Shown one piece after another: positions 1 through 8,714 of a DNA stretch of 64,000 nucleotides; position 1 is the first letter of the stretch, and the number at the start of each line of letters is the position of its first letter. The translations under genes were made by a program, and so were the position numbers. The DNA comes from Roseburia sp. (GTDB taxonomy: Bacteria; Bacillota; Clostridia; Lachnospirales; Lachnospiraceae). The stretch spans positions 9,964-73,963 of the forward strand of contig DMYD01000010.1 in the NCBI GenBank assembly GCA_003483745.1. The letters are read 5' to 3'. The notes beneath the pieces are model-generated. The model was not told where the DNA came from and searched no databases. It saw nothing but the letters and a program-made list of their open reading frames with translations.

Positions 1-197
1 GCTGCTTCGCTCTCAGTCTCTGTTGTTACTTCTGCAGCAGCTTCGGTGGTTTCTTCTGTTGTTACCGTGGCAGCTGTCTCAGTACCAGATACCTGTGCAG
101 CCATTACGCCAACAGAAGATCCATCCCCCAATGTCAACGTAAGTGCCATTGCAAATGCGGCCATACGTTTCCATCCCATGAGTTTCTTTCTTTTCAT
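1..197 (-). CDS. Secreted Thr/Glu-rich protein, N-terminal part (cut by window edge)
   Basis: The gene starts with ATG at 197 and runs off the low end of the window, so only about 65 codons are visible. A ribosome binding site (GGAGAG) lies 7 bases before the start. The first 35 residues form a signal peptide: a basic start (MKRKKLMGWKR), a hydrophobic stretch, and a likely cleavage after VMA. The rest is rich in Thr, Glu and Ala (TTEETTEAAAEVTTETESEA), a low-complexity linker like the Glu-Thr-Thr tail of the large secreted protein at 22-25 kb. The catalytic or binding part lies outside the window, so no function can be named. A surface or secreted protein is likely. Confidence 0.8.
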   Translation of the reverse strand, partial: MKRKKLMGWKRMAAFAMALTLTLGDGSSVGVMAAQVSGTETAATVTTEETTEAAAEVTTETESEA

Positions 198-248
198 GAT
201 TTACTCTCCTTCATCGTACGATTTACATGTTTTTCCATGTATGAATTC

Positions 249-277
249 ATATTACTCTTTACGAATCAGCAAGTCAA
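249..277 (-). promoter_or_regulatory. Sigma-A-type promoter of the secreted protein at 1-197, next to a poly-C tract
   Basis: On the minus strand TTGACT (272-277) and TAATAT (249-254) are separated by 17 bases, a good vegetative promoter about 50 bases before the start codon. A run of nine C (G on the minus strand) at 283-291 sits five bases upstream of the -35 box. The rest of the 198-410 gap is AT-rich with no coding signal. Confidence 0.55.
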
Positions 278-410
278 TTCTACCCCCCCCCTAAATTTTT
301 CACAATTTTTTAATATTTTATCACAAATTTTTTATGAATTTTTTCTTTTTCCATCACATTATCGTCAGATTTTCATCACATTTGCTATCACTTGTGCATT
401 GCATAAGACA

Positions 411-456
411 AAAAAAGAAGCTTATATGCCTTTTGTTGACATATAAGCCTCTTTTG
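411..456 (-). terminator. Rho-independent terminator after the small conserved gene at 473-883
   Basis: On the minus strand GAGGCTTATATG and CATATAAGCTTC form a stem with an 11-base loop, followed by a run of seven T. Confidence 0.75.
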
Positions 457-472
457 TTTTTACTTTTCATTC

Positions 473-883
473 TTAGCACTTTGTAACTTTTACGTCCACC
501 GGATGATCACCGAGTTCTACGCTTAAGCTTAATTTGCCGCCAAGATTCGTTTTCATCTTTCCTGCATCTGCGCCATCGATCGTGATGTCGTACTCTGCCT
601 CGTCCTCAAGCTCTACTGTGATCTGTGCATCTTCCGGTCCCTCTACCTGAAATGTCAGGCCTGTATCTGTTGCATTCAGATTCATGACAGCCGTTCCCGG
701 AACAGATTCATATACGAACATACCATTGCGCTCTAACTTGGTAATTTCGGCAAATGTCTTCACTTTGTAGATATCTCCCTGATGTTCGAAATTATCAAGT
801 TTCGCCTTCGCACCTAATGTGTAGTCCCCAAAACTGATCGTTCCATCTGCTTCTGAACGAATTAATTCGCTGATCGTTGCCAT
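473..883 (-). CDS. Conserved small Lachnospiraceae protein (endosialidase-labelled family), function unknown
   Basis: A 136-residue acidic protein. I chose ATG at 883 because AGGAGG lies 6 bases upstream; a longer frame to 958 has no ribosome binding site. There is no signal peptide or membrane segment. The N-terminus (MATISELIRSEADGTISFGD) and the central KTFAEITKLERNGMFVYESV stretch are, from memory, highly conserved in Lachnospiraceae, where databases often carry the name endosialidase. Nothing in the sequence supports sialidase activity: there are no Asp boxes and the protein is far too short. The second half looks all-beta. The gene lies downstream of clpC with a gap of 111 bases and is followed by a strong terminator. 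Confidence 0.75.
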   Translation of the reverse strand: MATISELIRSEADGTISFGDYTLGAKAKLDNFEHQGDIYKVKTFAEITKLERNGMFVYESVPGTAVMNLNATDTGLTFQVEGPEDAQITVELEDEAEYDITIDGADAGKMKTNLGGKLSLSVELGDHPVDVKVTKC

Positions 884-994
884 TTTTTCCTCCTGTGATA
901 AAGTGATTTTCTCTTTATCGTAAAATTTTGTGCCCTTATTATATAATATCCCCGTCACGATTTCCAGTGGTTTCCCGGATATTTCAGTAAAATT

Positions 995-3442
995 TTATTT
1001 TGTTTCAAACACGATTTTTTCTTTGTGGACTGTCACCGTCACTTCCGTATCTTTTTTCACTTTGCCGGACAGGATTTCTTCTGCAAGTTCATCCTCGATA
1101 TCGTTCTGGATCTGGCGGCGCAGCGGTCTTGCACCGTATTTTGGATCATATGCCTTATCGACAATATACTTTTTGACACTGTCACGCACGGTAAGATGGA
1201 TTCCCATCTGTTTTTCGCAGCGGTTGGTAAGTTCTTTTAACATCAGAGCAACAATCTGCTTCATGTCGTCTTTGTTTAAAGATCTGAATACGATTGTCTC
1301 GTCGATACGGTTTAAGAACTCCGGTTTAAAAATACGGCGCACTTCTTCCATGACACTGTTTTTCATACGGTCATAATTCTGTTTTTCATCATCCGAAACT
1401 GCAAATCCAAGCTTTTTCGGCTCAACGATTGCCTGCGCTCCGGCATTGGATGTCATAATAATGATCGTATTTTTAAAATCGACTTTCCGTCCCTGTGAAT
1501 CTGTAATATGTCCGTCATCAAGCACCTGAAGCAAAATGTTAAACACATCCGGATGTGCCTTTTCAATCTCATCAAACAGTATCACGGAATACGGATTTCT
1601 GCGCACTTTTTCGCTGAGCTGTCCGCCATCCTCATGTCCTACATATCCTGGCGGTGAGCCGATCATCTTTGATACGCTGTGTTTCTCCATATATTCCGAC
1701 ATATCCACCCGGATCATCGACTGTTCGCTGCCAAACACCGCCTCTGCAAGTGCCTTTGAGATCTCTGTTTTTCCAACACCGGTCGGTCCTAAGAACAGGA
1801 AAGAACCAATCGGACGTTTCGGATCTTTTAACCCGACACGACCTCTGCGCACAGCTTTTGCGACTGCGCTCACCGCATCTTCCTGTCCAATGACACGTTT
1901 GTGCAGGGTAGCCTCTAATTTTCTTAAACGGGCTGCTTCTCCCTCGGCAATCTTTCTCACCGGGATTTTCGTCCATCCGGATACCACATCCGCAATATCA
2001 TCTTCTGTCACTTTTAACTTCTTGCTGCGGCTGTCTTTCTTTGTCTTTGCCTGTATTTTTGCAAGCTGCTCTTCACATTCTTCTTTTTCGTTTTTCTTTT
2101 GCTTTGCACCTTCCACATCACCGTCATGCAGAAAAACCAGCATTTCTTCTTCTAACCGGTTGATGTGGTGCCTTAATTCCACGACTTCTTCCGGCTTTCC
2201 GCCCGCACGCAGACGTACCTTTGCGGCTGCCTCATCCATCAGGTCGATTGCCTTATCCGGCAGGAAGCGGTCATTGATGTAACGCGCAGACAGGCGTACT
2301 GCTGCGGAAACCGCCTCATCTGTAATTTTTACCTGGTGATGCCTCTCATACTGTTCCCGCAGTCCCTCTAAGATCTGCACTGCCTCTTCTTCTGTCGGCT
2401 CCTCTACCGTAACCGGCTGGAATCTTCGTTCCAGTGCTGCATCTTTTTCAATATATTTGCGGTATTCCTCAATCGTCGTTGCGCCGATCATCTGAAGTTC
2501 CCCGCGCGCAAGTGCAGGTTTTAATATATTCGATGCGTCAATCGCACCTTCCGCTCCGCCTGCCCCGATAATCGTATGCAGCTCATCGATAAAAAGCAGA
2601 ATATTTCCGGCTGCCCTTACCTCCTGAAGCACTTTTTTGATGCGCTCTTCAAACTCTCCACGGTACTTTGAACCTGCCACGATCCCGGACATATCCAAAG
2701 ACACCACTCTCTTTTCTGCAACAGTATCCGGAACCATTCCGGTTATGATGCGCTCTGCAATTCCCTCAACGATTGCTGTCTTTCCAACCCCCGGTTCACC
2801 GATCAGGCATGGATTATTCTTTGTTCTTCTGCTTAAGATCTGTATCACACGGTCGATCTCATCCTGTCTGCCGACTAACGGATCTAATGCTCCCTCCGCA
2901 GCTAACGCAGTCAGATCTCTGGAATATTGATTTAATATTGGCGTATCCGATGCTGCTTTCTTTACCGGTCTGCCATTCATGAAATCTTCTTTGTACAGGC
3001 TTGCATCCTCTCCCATCGCGATCAGAATATCCACATACATTTTCTGGATATTGACCGCTAATGTATTCAAAAGACGGGATGCCACGCACTCTGTCTCTTT
3101 CATCATTGCGATCAGGATATGCTCGGTTCCGATCTCCTCGGAGTGAAAACGGGATGCCTCCCTTGCTGCTCCCTCTAACACCTGCAGTGCCCGCGGTGAA
3201 TACTCTTTCGCCTCTACTGTCAGCACTTGTGCGTCCGGTGCAATGAGTTCCTCGATCAGCTGCATAACTTTGTCAAGTTCCACACCATTTTCATTTAATA
3301 CCTGCGCAGCTACACCTGTTCCTTCTTTTAGCAGTCCGATCAGGATGTGCTCCGTTCCAATATAGTGATGATGCAGTGATTTCGACATTTTTCCAGCTAA
3401 ATCAATTGCTTTTTTTGCCTTTGTTGTATATCGTATCTGCAT
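995..3442 (-). CDS. clpC: ClpC-type AAA+ unfoldase, ATP-dependent Clp protease ATP-binding subunit
   Basis: An 815-residue class I Clp/Hsp100 protein that unfolds substrates and feeds them to ClpP in the cytoplasm. The order is typical: double Clp N-domain (1-145), first AAA+ module with Walker A GEPGVGKT (215-222) and Walker B LLFIDELHT, a middle domain with a UVR-like segment (about 430-470), and a second AAA+ module with Walker A GPTGVGKT (552-559), Walker B VILFDEIEKAH, and the C-terminal D2-small domain. Length matches ClpC. The start has GGAGAG upstream. The usual ctsR-mcsA-mcsB genes are not next to it; instead it follows a cadherin-like membrane protein by 23 bases and may be cotranscribed with it. 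I saw no clear CtsR operator nearby. Confidence 0.96.
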   Translation of the reverse strand: MQIRYTTKAKKAIDLAGKMSKSLHHHYIGTEHILIGLLKEGTGVAAQVLNENGVELDKVMQLIEELIAPDAQVLTVEAKEYSPRALQVLEGAAREASRFHSEEIGTEHILIAMMKETECVASRLLNTLAVNIQKMYVDILIAMGEDASLYKEDFMNGRPVKKAASDTPILNQYSRDLTALAAEGALDPLVGRQDEIDRVIQILSRRTKNNPCLIGEPGVGKTAIVEGIAERIITGMVPDTVAEKRVVSLDMSGIVAGSKYRGEFEERIKKVLQEVRAAGNILLFIDELHTIIGAGGAEGAIDASNILKPALARGELQMIGATTIEEYRKYIEKDAALERRFQPVTVEEPTEEEAVQILEGLREQYERHHQVKITDEAVSAAVRLSARYINDRFLPDKAIDLMDEAAAKVRLRAGGKPEEVVELRHHINRLEEEMLVFLHDGDVEGAKQKKNEKEECEEQLAKIQAKTKKDSRSKKLKVTEDDIADVVSGWTKIPVRKIAEGEAARLRKLEATLHKRVIGQEDAVSAVAKAVRRGRVGLKDPKRPIGSFLFLGPTGVGKTEISKALAEAVFGSEQSMIRVDMSEYMEKHSVSKMIGSPPGYVGHEDGGQLSEKVRRNPYSVILFDEIEKAHPDVFNILLQVLDDGHITDSQGRKVDFKNTIIIMTSNAGAQAIVEPKKLGFAVSDDEKQNYDRMKNSVMEEVRRIFKPEFLNRIDETIVFRSLNKDDMKQIVALMLKELTNRCEKQMGIHLTVRDSVKKYIVDKAYDPKYGARPLRRQIQNDIEDELAEEILSGKVKKDTEVTVTVHKEKIVFETK

Positions 3443-3465
3443 AGTCTCTCCATTCTGTTTCTATA

Positions 3466-4803
3466 TTATAAATCATTTAAATCAATGATCTCTAAATCAT
3501 CATCTTCCTCTTCTTCTCTCGGAATATGTTTTCTTTCCGGTCTTTGTTTCTCTTCCGGTTTCTGTTTCTTCTCCGGCTTTTGTTTCTCTTCCGGTCTTTG
3601 TTTCTTCTCCGGTCTCTGTTTCTTCTCCGGTCTTTGTTCTTCTTCCGGTTTTTCCTTTGGCATCTTTTTCTCTACCGGTGAAAATTCTTCTTCATCATCC
3701 CAGTCCTCATCATCAAGATCATCGGACATACCCTGTCCAAACAATCCGGCACGCACTTTATGGATCTTAGAGACACCGATCTCATTTTCGGTCTCATCCT
3801 CTTCCGTTTCTTCTGTCTTTTCTGCATCCCTGGATTTTCTGTGGAAGAATCCTTTTCGCTCAGGTTCGATATTCTCTTCTTCCTCCGGGTTTTCTTCCTC
3901 CAGATCTTCTTCTATTACGTCAGGATTTTCTTCTATTACATGATCGTCTTCTTCCATACCGGCTGTATCTTCCGATTCCGCATTTCTTCTCTTTTTTGCA
4001 GACTCCCAGTCCCAATCATCATCTTCTTCATCCCAATCATCCGTTCTACGTCCTCTCAGTAAAAGATTGACAATGATAACGACAAGTACTGCAATCACAA
4101 ATGCCATAATACCCATCATATTTCTGGAAAAAGATTTTTCTTTTGTATACTGTTCTGAAAGATCATTGTATTGCTGCTGAAGATATTCCATATTAGAGGT
4201 ATCCTCATCATCTTCTGCATCCGCCTCGGCGCTCTGATCTGTCGTTCCATCCACCGGCTGATCTGTGACCTGTCCATCTGCTGCATCGGCCGGCTGATCT
4301 GTATTCTGTCCATCTGCTGCGTCCGCCGGCTGGTCTGTGTTCTGTCCGTCCGTTCCATCGGCCGGCTGTTCTGCTGTCCCGTCTGCCGGTTGTTCTGCCG
4401 CCCCGTCTGCTGCCTGTCCATCTTCTCTGGTCAGGGTGATCGTATACTGGGCAAGTGCACCGTTTTGTGCCTTTACGACTACTTTTATCGTGTTTGTTCC
4501 CACCTGCAGATTATCATTTCCGGTGATTGATTCCACCGTTGCAAATTCATTGACCGGTGTTGCCGTCACTGTAACACTTGTGACATCATTTGGTACGGTA
4601 GCTGTATATTGTACTGTCTTTCCTGTAAAATCAGGGGATAATGTTCCCGCAGAAAGTGATAATACTTCGAGCGAATTATCCGCAGAAAGTGTTGTCTGTG
4701 CAGCAGCCACCTGAATTTCAGCGGCTTTTATGACTGTCACAGGTTCTGCCACAAGGCATCCCATACAGAAAAGTGCAGCGATCATTCCTATTTTTTTCTT
4801 CAT
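3466..4803 (-). CDS. Single-pass membrane protein with extracellular cadherin-like beta-sandwich domain and charged cytoplasmic tail
   Basis: About 445 residues. ATG at 4803 is preferred (AGGGAG 10 bases upstream); an in-frame GTG at 4812 sits too close to that site. Order: signal peptide (MKKKIGMIAALFCMGCLVAE), a cadherin-like beta-sandwich domain (pattern LSLSAGTLSPDF ... YTITLTR, roughly residues 45-130), a repetitive Pro/Asp/Gly linker (QPADAADGQNTD units), one membrane helix (MMGIMAFVIAVLVVIIVNLL), then a very acidic region and a basic tail of KKQRPE-type repeats ending in an acidic patch. The sandwich domain usually binds surface ligands or partners in Clostridia. The role here is unknown. 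It sits directly upstream of clpC, 23 bases away. Confidence 0.8.
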   Translation of the reverse strand: MKKKIGMIAALFCMGCLVAEPVTVIKAAEIQVAAAQTTLSADNSLEVLSLSAGTLSPDFTGKTVQYTATVPNDVTSVTVTATPVNEFATVESITGNDNLQVGTNTIKVVVKAQNGALAQYTITLTREDGQAADGAAEQPADGTAEQPADGTDGQNTDQPADAADGQNTDQPADAADGQVTDQPVDGTTDQSAEADAEDDEDTSNMEYLQQQYNDLSEQYTKEKSFSRNMMGIMAFVIAVLVVIIVNLLLRGRRTDDWDEEDDDWDWESAKKRRNAESEDTAGMEEDDHVIEENPDVIEEDLEEENPEEEENIEPERKGFFHRKSRDAEKTEETEEDETENEIGVSKIHKVRAGLFGQGMSDDLDDEDWDDEEEFSPVEKKMPKEKPEEEQRPEKKQRPEKKQRPEEKQKPEKKQKPEEKQRPERKHIPREEEEDDDLEIIDLNDL

Positions 4804-4872
4804 TTGCTTCACACTCCCTTTATTACCATCATCACTATGGAATTATATGAGATATTCGAAAAAGCGTCAACC

Positions 4873-5766
4873 TTAAACTCCCTCATTATCAAATTCCGGG
4901 ATAAAACTCTCCTCCGCCGTCTCCCCCTCCTGGATAAAACCGTTTTCAATCCCTATATCCACTGCAAAATCAACCACATCATCATATTCCCGTTCCGTGA
5001 TTTTCCGATTCAGTTCCGGATATTTTTCCACATTGGAAAGTGGTGTGAACTGATGCATGATACTGATATATATTTGATTTCCATAGGTTTCATGCAGATA
5101 TTGTAAAACTGCTTTGGAATCTTTGGTACACCCCGGCAAAATCAGATGGCGCACGATCGTTCCACGTTTCATTAAGGAATCTTCCCCATTTTCAAAGACT
5201 GCCGCTCCTGTCTGGCGCACCATTTCCTCTATCGCCTTCTTTGCCACAGAAGGATAATCCGGCGCATGCGAATATTTTGCGCTTAAAGCGGCATTCCAAT
5301 ACTTAAAATCCGGAAGATAGATATCCACAATTCCTTCTAAAGAGCGGATCGTATCCACATTTTCATAGCTGCTCGTGTTATAAACAATCGGTATCTTTAA
5401 ATTCTGGTTTCTTGCAAGTTCCACTGCCTTTATGATCTGTGGCACAAACTGTCCCGGTGTCACAAGATTAATATTATTCGCACCCTTTTCCTGAAGTTCT
5501 AAAAAAATTTCACCAAGGCGTTCCGTGCTTATCACTTTTCCTGCCGTGCCGTTTGCAATATTTTCATTCTGGCAGAACACGCAGTGCAGTGCACAACCGG
5601 AAAAAAAGACTGCCCCGGAACCCTTTTCCCCGGAAATACAGGGTTCTTCCCAAAAATGAAGCGCCGCACGCGCCACCTTGATCTCCTCTGTCTGTCCACA
5701 CACGCCCCGCTCGCCGGATTTCCGGTCCACCGTGCACATTCTAGGACACAATGTACATATTTTCAT
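4873..5766 (-). CDS. Radical SAM protein of the PflA-like / COG1313 family
   Basis: A 297-residue cytoplasmic iron-sulfur protein. An N-terminal CTLCPRMC cluster is followed by the radical SAM CxxxCxxC motif (GCALHCVFCQN, about 57-67), which binds the 4Fe-4S cluster that cleaves S-adenosylmethionine. The layout matches the PflX/COG1313 group, which resembles pyruvate formate-lyase activating enzyme but whose substrate is not established. No glycyl radical enzyme gene is adjacent, so its partner cannot be read from context. It is divergent from the phosphofructokinase gene, and the 104-base gap holds that gene's promoter. Confidence 0.85.
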   Translation of the reverse strand: MKICTLCPRMCTVDRKSGERGVCGQTEEIKVARAALHFWEEPCISGEKGSGAVFFSGCALHCVFCQNENIANGTAGKVISTERLGEIFLELQEKGANNINLVTPGQFVPQIIKAVELARNQNLKIPIVYNTSSYENVDTIRSLEGIVDIYLPDFKYWNAALSAKYSHAPDYPSVAKKAIEEMVRQTGAAVFENGEDSLMKRGTIVRHLILPGCTKDSKAVLQYLHETYGNQIYISIMHQFTPLSNVEKYPELNRKITEREYDDVVDFAVDIGIENGFIQEGETAEESFIPEFDNEGV

Positions 5767-5800
5767 GATATACCATCACTCTTTCTATTTAATTTAATGA

Positions 5801-5829
5801 TTGCGCAACCGTGCCTTTTTTTGTATGAT
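5801..5829 (+). promoter_or_regulatory. Promoter of the phosphofructokinase gene
   Basis: TTGCGC (5801-5806) and TATGAT (5824-5829) with 17 bases between, about 40 bases upstream of the ATG at 5871. Confidence 0.55.
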
Positions 5830-5870
5830 AGACATTGCAAAAAGAAGATCAAACACAAAGGAGTTTTCTT

Positions 5871-7112
5871 ATGAGTCCAAAAAACTGTATGGTAGCACAG
5901 TCAGGCGGCCCTACTGTTGCGATCAACGCCAGCCTTGCCGGTGTGATCGACGGTGTAATGCGTTCTGACATGTATGACACGGTTTATGGTTCCTTAAACG
6001 GAATCACAGGTATTTTAAACAATGATCTGATGAATCTTTCTGAATTAATGCAGCAGAACCCGGAATATCTCGACCGCTTAAAAGTCACTCCGGCAATGTA
6101 TCTTGGCTCCTGCCGTTACAAACTGCCAAATTATTTAGATGATGATTCTTCCTACGTATTCATTTTCAAACAATTTGAAACTTACCATGTTGATGCATTC
6201 TTTTATATCGGCGGCAATGATTCCATGGACACCGTTTTAAAGCTTTCCGAATATGGCAAAAAAATCGGCAGTCCGGTGCGTATCATCGGTATTCCAAAGA
6301 CCATCGACAATGATCTCTGCGAGACAGACCACACACCAGGATTTGGTTCTGCCGCAAAATATATCGCATCTTCTCTTTTAGAGATCGCACATGACACATT
6401 TATCTATGCAGTCAAGAGCGTGACGATCGTGGAGATCATGGGACGCGATGCCGGATGGCTGACTGCCGCTTCTGCACTCGCAAGAAACGGTTATAATACC
6501 GCACCACACCTGATCTATCTCCCGGAAGTTCCATTTGATAAAGAGGACTTTTTACTGGATGTAAAACGTATGCTTTTTGAGCGCAACAACGTGATTGTTG
6601 CCGTATCCGAGGGTATCCGCGATGCTTCCGGCAACTATATCAGTGCTTCCGAAAGTTCGGTCGACACCTTTGGTCACAGCCAGCTTAGTGGAGCCGGAAA
6701 AACACTTGAATTTCTAGTCAAGGAAAAATTAGGCGTCAAAGTACGTTCCGTGGAAGTCAACGTATTGCAGCGCTGCGCTGCACATCTTGCTTCTAAGACC
6801 GATCTTGATGAGGCATTTTCGCTCGGTCAGAAAGCCGTCGCACTCTCCGAGGAAGGTGTTACCGCTTCCATGGTAACCATGCGCCGTATCTCCGATGCTC
6901 CGTACGAGATCGCATATGAGCATGCCGAAATCCGCCACATTGCAAACGAGGCAAAATCAATTCCGAGAGAATGGATCAACGATGCCGGCAACGACGTCAC
7001 ACAGCCGCTCATCGATTATCTTGCTCCACTCATACTCGGCGAGGTTCCGGTAAAATACGAAAACGGCATTCCAGTCTATATGGATGTCAGTCATTTAGCA
7101 AAACATCAATAA
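5871..7112 (+). CDS. pfp: Phosphofructokinase, pyrophosphate-dependent type
   Basis: 413 residues. The ATG at 5871 follows AAAGGAG at 9 bases; the frame extends upstream to 5835 but that start has no site. The enzyme phosphorylates fructose 6-phosphate to the 1,6-bisphosphate in glycolysis. Diagnostic motifs are GGPTVAINAS near the N-terminus, GGNDSMDT (114-121) and GIPKTIDND (140-148). The Asp in place of Gly in the first motif and the Lys in the second mark use of pyrophosphate rather than ATP (ATP enzymes have GGDGS and GIPGTIDND). PPi use also allows gluconeogenic flux, since the reaction is then reversible. The last 26 bases overlap the convergent esterase gene at 7087. Donor specificity is predicted, not shown. 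Confidence 0.93.
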   Translation: MSPKNCMVAQSGGPTVAINASLAGVIDGVMRSDMYDTVYGSLNGITGILNNDLMNLSELMQQNPEYLDRLKVTPAMYLGSCRYKLPNYLDDDSSYVFIFKQFETYHVDAFFYIGGNDSMDTVLKLSEYGKKIGSPVRIIGIPKTIDNDLCETDHTPGFGSAAKYIASSLLEIAHDTFIYAVKSVTIVEIMGRDAGWLTAASALARNGYNTAPHLIYLPEVPFDKEDFLLDVKRMLFERNNVIVAVSEGIRDASGNYISASESSVDTFGHSQLSGAGKTLEFLVKEKLGVKVRSVEVNVLQRCAAHLASKTDLDEAFSLGQKAVALSEEGVTASMVTMRRISDAPYEIAYEHAEIRHIANEAKSIPREWINDAGNDVTQPLIDYLAPLILGEVPVKYENGIPVYMDVSHLAKHQ

Positions 7113-8013
7113 ATTTACCAATCTCAACCCACGCTCTTTTAGATTCCGGCAGCATTTTTGCTGCCATCTGAAAGATGTGGAACATCCCTTCATAAATACT
7201 GATCCTTACTTTTACCCCCTGTTCCCTGGCTTTTGCAGCCACATCCACAGAATCCGAGAGCAGCATCTCATAGGAGCCGACCTGTATCAGCATCGGCGGA
7301 AATCCCCTGAAATCTCCATACAAAGGCGAAATATAAGCATTATACGGATCGTTATCCCCGATATAATCTTTATTATAGATCAGGCTGTCCCTTGTTTTTC
7401 CAAACAGAGGATCTCTCTCATAGTTTGTCTCATAAGACTCTCCGCGCGCTACAAGATCCGTCCAGGGCGACATAGCTATGATTCCACACGGAAGTTGTTT
7501 TCCATGGTCTTTTAAATAATGGCAAAGTGCCATCGCAAGACCGCCTCCTGCAGAATCTCCTGCGACAATAATCTGCTCGGAAAACCATCCCTGTTCCAAC
7601 AGATAACAGTATGCAGCATAGGCATCTTCTAAAGCCGCCGGATACGGATGTTCCGGTGCCACGCGATAATCAGGTGTCAACACACTCATTCCATGGCTGA
7701 CTTCACAGTAAAGTCCGGCAAACATGCGGTATGCATTTCGCATTGCTCCAACATAGCCGCCCCCATGAAGCTGTAAAATTACTTTTTCCGTATTTGGATT
7801 TTCTTTTGCCTGCAAATACTCCATGTTGAAATTATCCATCGGGATCACATCTAACGAGAAACAATCCGGACACTTCCACTGCGGCTCCGAATCTCCGATC
7901 TTTTTCCTCAGTTCTCCGTTTTTTATCTTTTTTCCAATCAGGTGATCATTTGTCACATGGGCGATCAGATCCCTCATGACTCGTCCCCTGATGCTTGCTT
8001 CGCTCTCTCTCAT
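7087..8013 (-). CDS. Alpha/beta hydrolase, hormone-sensitive-lipase type esterase
   Basis: 308 residues with no signal peptide, so cytoplasmic. The oxyanion-hole motif HGGG (83-86), the nucleophile elbow GDSAG (Ser154), Asp254 (YEMLLSDS) and His279 (GMFHIF) give the complete catalytic set of the HSL/family IV esterases, which hydrolyse short-chain acyl esters or remove acetyl groups. Start at 8013 has AGGAG upstream. It is the third gene of an operon with a DUF6320 membrane protein (35 bases upstream) and a condensation-like acyltransferase, suggesting paired addition and removal, or transport, of an acyl group on an unknown molecule. Its 3' end overlaps the convergent phosphofructokinase gene by 26 bases. 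Confidence 0.88.
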   Translation of the reverse strand: MRESEASIRGRVMRDLIAHVTNDHLIGKKIKNGELRKKIGDSEPQWKCPDCFSLDVIPMDNFNMEYLQAKENPNTEKVILQLHGGGYVGAMRNAYRMFAGLYCEVSHGMSVLTPDYRVAPEHPYPAALEDAYAAYCYLLEQGWFSEQIIVAGDSAGGGLAMALCHYLKDHGKQLPCGIIAMSPWTDLVARGESYETNYERDPLFGKTRDSLIYNKDYIGDNDPYNAYISPLYGDFRGFPPMLIQVGSYEMLLSDSVDVAAKAREQGVKVRISIYEGMFHIFQMAAKMLPESKRAWVEIGKFIDVLLND

Positions 8014-8048
8014 CCGACTGCTCCTGTTCTTTCTATTTTAAATGTATA

Positions 8049-8714
8049 TCAGCGGACATGAAATCTCCGTTTCAGTTCCACTCTCGCCCTGCGGTCACCG
8101 ATGATCAGCGTTCCGAGGAATAAAAACAGTGAAAACGCAAATGCGATCAGCGCAAAAAGCTGTGCTGTCACAATACCGGTAAAAATCAGAATCACCGGCA
8201 CAATGCTGCATAAGATCATAAAAATCTGCCACATCATATAGCTCTGCCAGTTTCTGCGGTTCACGATCATACAAATAATAATACCGACATCGACTAAAAT
8301 GATTGCCGATGGAAGTGCATAGTTGACTGACCAGCCGCGGTAACCGACCAGAAAATCAATCGCGATCACGATCAGTATCGCCATCAGTGTAAGTACTGTG
8401 ATTTTAGCACGATATCCTGTTTTGCCAAGGATTGCAAAACGTATCAGCATATATCCGTAAAAAAATCCAAGTCCTGTGATCGCACTCCAGGCAATCTTCG
8501 ACTCTGTGACCACATTGATGTAAATGAGCAGCACCTCAACTAAAAGCGCACAAAACAGGTAAATTTTACTGATCAATGTCATCTTCCTGGTGTGGATCCT
8601 CACATCCGGGTACATATTCTCCACTTCACCTGTATGCTCTAACACGGATCCGCAGAGTGGACAGCGCTCTGTCTCATCTAATATCTCCACGTTACAATTT
8701 CTGCATTTACTCAT
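8049..8714 (-). CDS. Zinc-ribbon membrane protein, DUF6320 type
   Basis: 221 residues. An N-terminal zinc ribbon (CRNC ... CPLC, residues 4-21) is followed by about six hydrophobic segments from residue 45 to 208 and a basic C-terminus (RRARVELKRRF). This is the DUF6320 layout as I recall it; no biochemical role is known. The start codon overlaps the end of the upstream acyltransferase by 8 bases, so the two are translationally coupled. Genes for the esterase and acyltransferase flank it, which hints at a membrane platform for the same pathway. Confidence 0.8.
   Translation of the reverse strand: MSKCRNCNVEILDETERCPLCGSVLEHTGEVENMYPDVRIHTRKMTLISKIYLFCALLVEVLLIYINVVTESKIAWSAITGLGFFYGYMLIRFAILGKTGYRAKITVLTLMAILIVIAIDFLVGYRGWSVNYALPSAIILVDVGIIICMIVNRRNWQSYMMWQIFMILCSIVPVILIFTGIVTAQLFALIAFAFSLFLFLGTLIIGDRRARVELKRRFHVR

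Noticed and set aside
473..883. Endosialidase activity
   Set aside because: The database-style name is not supported by any catalytic motif or by the length.
5871..7112. ATP-dependent phosphofructokinase
   Set aside because: Asp and Lys at the two donor-site motifs indicate the pyrophosphate type.
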